From assembly GCA_000715605.1 (NCBI GenBank), contig KL568599.1, positions 47,174 to 54,325 on the forward strand: 7,152 nucleotides of DNA, in the 5' to 3' direction. Below the pieces are notes generated by a model. It searched no databases. It saw only the letters and a program-made list of their open reading frames with translations, and was not told where the DNA came from. Source of the DNA: Streptomyces speibonae (lineage in GTDB: Bacteria; Actinomycetota; Actinomycetes; Streptomycetales; Streptomycetaceae). Below, piece after piece: positions 5,675-7,152 of the stretch (positions are counted from its first letter, which is position 1; each line of letters begins with the position of its first letter). The translations under genes and the position numbers were made by a program.

Positions 5675-6151
5675 GTGGACGCATCCACGGACGACGCCGC
5701 GACCTATCACATCACCATCGACGCCCCGCCCGCCCACGTCCTGGCGGTCCTCAGGGACCTCGCCGCCTACCCCGACTGGCAGGACGACATCAGCGCCGTA
5801 CGACTCCTGCGCCGCGACGGCCGGGGCCTGCCGGTCCGGGCGCAGCTCACCGTCACCTCCATGGGCATGAAGTCCACCCTCACACTCGCCCTGGAGCACG
5901 ACGAGCGGACCATGCGGTGGACCCTGCTGGAGGGCGACCTCCTCTCCAGGAACGACGCCGAGTACACGGTCGGCGCACGCGACGGCGGCGGCACCGAACT
6001 GACGCTGCGCCAGGAACTGTCCCTGCGCTGGCAGATGCCGCAGTCGGTGACGAAGCACCTGATCGGCCGGAAGGTGGCCACGACCATGGACGCGGTCAAG
6101 AGGCGGGCGGAGGAGACGGCCCCCGCACGACGCGACGAGCAACGCCGGTGA
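5675..6151 (+). CDS. SRPBCC/START-like small protein (polyketide cyclase or Coq10-like ligand binder)
   Basis: A 158-residue soluble single-domain protein. It has the typical SRPBCC opening: a beta strand YHITIDAPPAHVLAVL (11-26), the DLAAYPDWQDDI helix region (28-39), alternating strands through the middle with GGGTELTL (104-111), and a long C-terminal helix (about 122-147) ending in a charged Arg-rich tail. This helix-grip fold binds hydrophobic ligands. Members include aromatic polyketide cyclases, lipid carriers such as Coq10 and RatA-like proteins. No catalytic residue can be assigned. The GTG start has GGGAGG 11 bases upstream, the SD partly inside a small GGGA/TCCC hairpin. It lies 48 bp after the polyprenyl synthase and 11 bp before the cyclase gene, so it is surely co-transcribed. 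It may guide cyclisation or carry the prenylated naphthalene. The family is fairly sure; the role is open. Confidence 0.85.
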   Translation: MDASTDDAATYHITIDAPPAHVLAVLRDLAAYPDWQDDISAVRLLRRDGRGLPVRAQLTVTSMGMKSTLTLALEHDERTMRWTLLEGDLLSRNDAEYTVGARDGGGTELTLRQELSLRWQMPQSVTKHLIGRKVATTMDAVKRRAEETAPARRDEQRR

Positions 6152-6162
6152 AGGGAAGCACC

Positions 6163-7152
6163 ATGAACTCCGCTGCACATGCCCCGACCGTGTCCGCCGC
6201 CCTCGCCGCCGGCCGCACCGCCGTGTGCGACCAGCAGGACAAGGAGGGCGGCTGGGCCGGCGACTTCGCCACGGGCGGCACCTCCTGGGAGTCCGCCGAC
6301 ATCCTCATGCAGCACGTCCTGGGCACCCCCGACCCGGCGCACATCGCCGAACAGCGCGCCTGGATCCTCGCCCAGCAGAACGACGACGGAGGCTTCCCGC
6401 TCTACACCGGGGGACCGTCGGACCTCTCCTGCAGCGTACTGACGCACTGCGCGCTCCAGCTCGCCGGACACGACGAGGACCGTGACCGGCTCGGCCGCGC
6501 CGCACACTTCGTCAGGGACAACGGCGGCATCGAGGCGGCCGAACTCGTGCCCACCCGCTTCTGGCTGGCGCTCACCGGAGTCGTGGGCTGGGAGGAGATA
6601 CCACCCCTGCCTCCGGAACTGATCCTGCTGCCCTCGTGGTTCCCGGGCACCGTGGACGACTTCGAGCCCCTGGCACGTGAACTGGTCGTCGCCATCGGCA
6701 TCCTGGGCGTGGTCCGGCCCGTGCGCGAACTGCCGCTCGACACCGGCCCGCTGCGCCGCCCGGCCACCGCCCGCCGCACGCCACTCGGACGCACCGCCGG
6801 CACGGTACTGGTCAAGGCCGCCAACGCCGTCAACCGCACGTCCCCGGCACCCCTGCGCCGCAAGGCGCTGCACCGGGCCGAACGCTGGCTGCTGAGCCGT
6901 CAGGAACCGGACGGCAGCTGGGGCGGCAGCTGGACGGAGACGATGGTCTGCGTCCTGGCCCTGTGGTCACTCGGCTACGGCACCCGGCATCCGGTGATCG
7001 CCGCCGCCCTGGAAGCCTGCGACCGCTACTGCATCCTGGGCGACGGCACCCGGCGCGTCCGCATCTTCCCCTGCACCGTGATGGACACCGCGATCACCCT
7101 GCGCGCGCTCGCCGCGGCGGGCGGCCGCGCCGGCTCCGACCCCGCCGTGGAC
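6163..7152 (+). CDS. Squalene-hopene-cyclase-like class II terpene cyclase, N-terminal 330 residues (runs off right edge)
   Basis: The first half of a triterpene-cyclase-family enzyme (full members are about 600-650 residues), which protonates a double bond or epoxide to start polycyclisation. It aligns by eye to squalene-hopene cyclase (SHC) from its N-terminus. QW-type repeats are QDKEGGW (25-31), QNDDGGF (72-78) and RQEPDGSWGG (246-255); YTGGPSDL (81-88) and GGIE (near 126) match SHC landmarks, as does PPELILLPSWFPG in the membrane-contact region. The catalytic DxDD would lie about 40 residues past the edge and cannot be checked. The SHC motif PVWDT is here TVMDT (305-309), replacing the active-site Trp (Trp312 in the Alicyclobacillus enzyme, from memory) with Met307. 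The ATG at 6163 has AAGGGA six bases upstream. Neighbours suggest the substrate is a prenylated naphthalene or free polyprenyl diphosphate rather than squalene. Confidence 0.92.
   Translation, partial: MNSAAHAPTVSAALAAGRTAVCDQQDKEGGWAGDFATGGTSWESADILMQHVLGTPDPAHIAEQRAWILAQQNDDGGFPLYTGGPSDLSCSVLTHCALQLAGHDEDRDRLGRAAHFVRDNGGIEAAELVPTRFWLALTGVVGWEEIPPLPPELILLPSWFPGTVDDFEPLARELVVAIGILGVVRPVRELPLDTGPLRRPATARRTPLGRTAGTVLVKAANAVNRTSPAPLRRKALHRAERWLLSRQEPDGSWGGSWTETMVCVLALWSLGYGTRHPVIAAALEACDRYCILGDGTRRVRIFPCTVMDTAITLRALAAAGGRAGSDPAVD

Noticed and set aside
3689..6178. A minus-strand open frame of 829 codons opposite the P450, prenyl synthase and SRPBCC genes
   Set aside because: Composition is Gly/Arg/His/Gln/Val-rich without motifs, and it overlaps three well-supported genes; it is a codon-bias shadow.
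4577..7152. Hopanoid biosynthesis locus (prenyl synthase plus squalene-hopene cyclase)
   Set aside because: No squalene-forming hpnCDE genes are visible between or beside the two genes, the PVWDT tryptophan is replaced, and THN synthase and UbiA genes share the locus. The right flank could still change this view.
1..7152. bldA-dependent TTA codons
   Set aside because: TTA triplets seen in the coding parts (for example near 711, 3520 and 4044) are out of frame. I found none in frame by eye.

Overview
The window is very GC-rich, about 95% coding, with mostly G/C third codon positions, GTG starts, GTGA/ATGA stop-start overlaps and RppA-type, P450 and SRPBCC genes. This points to an actinomycete, most likely Streptomyces or a close relative. 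No tRNA, rRNA, CRISPR or mobile element is visible. I saw no in-frame TTA (bldA) codon in the eight genes.

Layout: a 255-bp divergent promoter region (3026-3280) separates two gene blocks. Leftward (minus strand) are a MenA-like UbiA prenyltransferase (3025-2093), an RppA-type type III polyketide synthase (2043-1000), a short-chain dehydrogenase/reductase (1003-89) and the first 30 codons of an unidentified gene (92-1, runs off the edge). Rightward (plus strand) are a cytochrome P450 (3281-4498), an all-trans polyprenyl diphosphate synthase (4577-5626), a small SRPBCC/START-like protein (5675-6151) and the first 330 codons of a squalene-hopene-cyclase-like class II terpene cyclase (6163-7152, runs off the edge). 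Genes in each arm are tightly spaced or overlapping, so each arm is probably one operon.

Reading them together (inference): the type III PKS makes 1,3,6,8-tetrahydroxynaphthalene (THN) from malonyl-CoA; the polyprenyl synthase makes a C20 or longer diphosphate; the MenA-like UbiA enzyme, whose relatives prenylate a dihydroxynaphthoate, attaches the chain to the naphthalene; the squalene-hopene-cyclase-like enzyme cyclises the chain by protonation; and the P450, SDR and SRPBCC protein tailor or carry the intermediates. The predicted product is a polycyclic terpenyl-naphthalene(one) meroterpenoid. This differs from the naphterpin/furaquinocin/napyradiomycin routes as I know them, which use soluble ABBA prenyltransferases. 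It is reminiscent of actinoranone-type molecules (dihydronaphthalenone plus bicyclic diterpene), but the sequence cannot fix the product.

Other points of interest are a cluster of GTGTCC boxes, including a perfect 6-2-6 palindrome, over the two predicted divergent promoters; a sharp change in codon usage inside the P450 gene; and loss of a key squalene-hopene cyclase tryptophan in the terpene cyclase.
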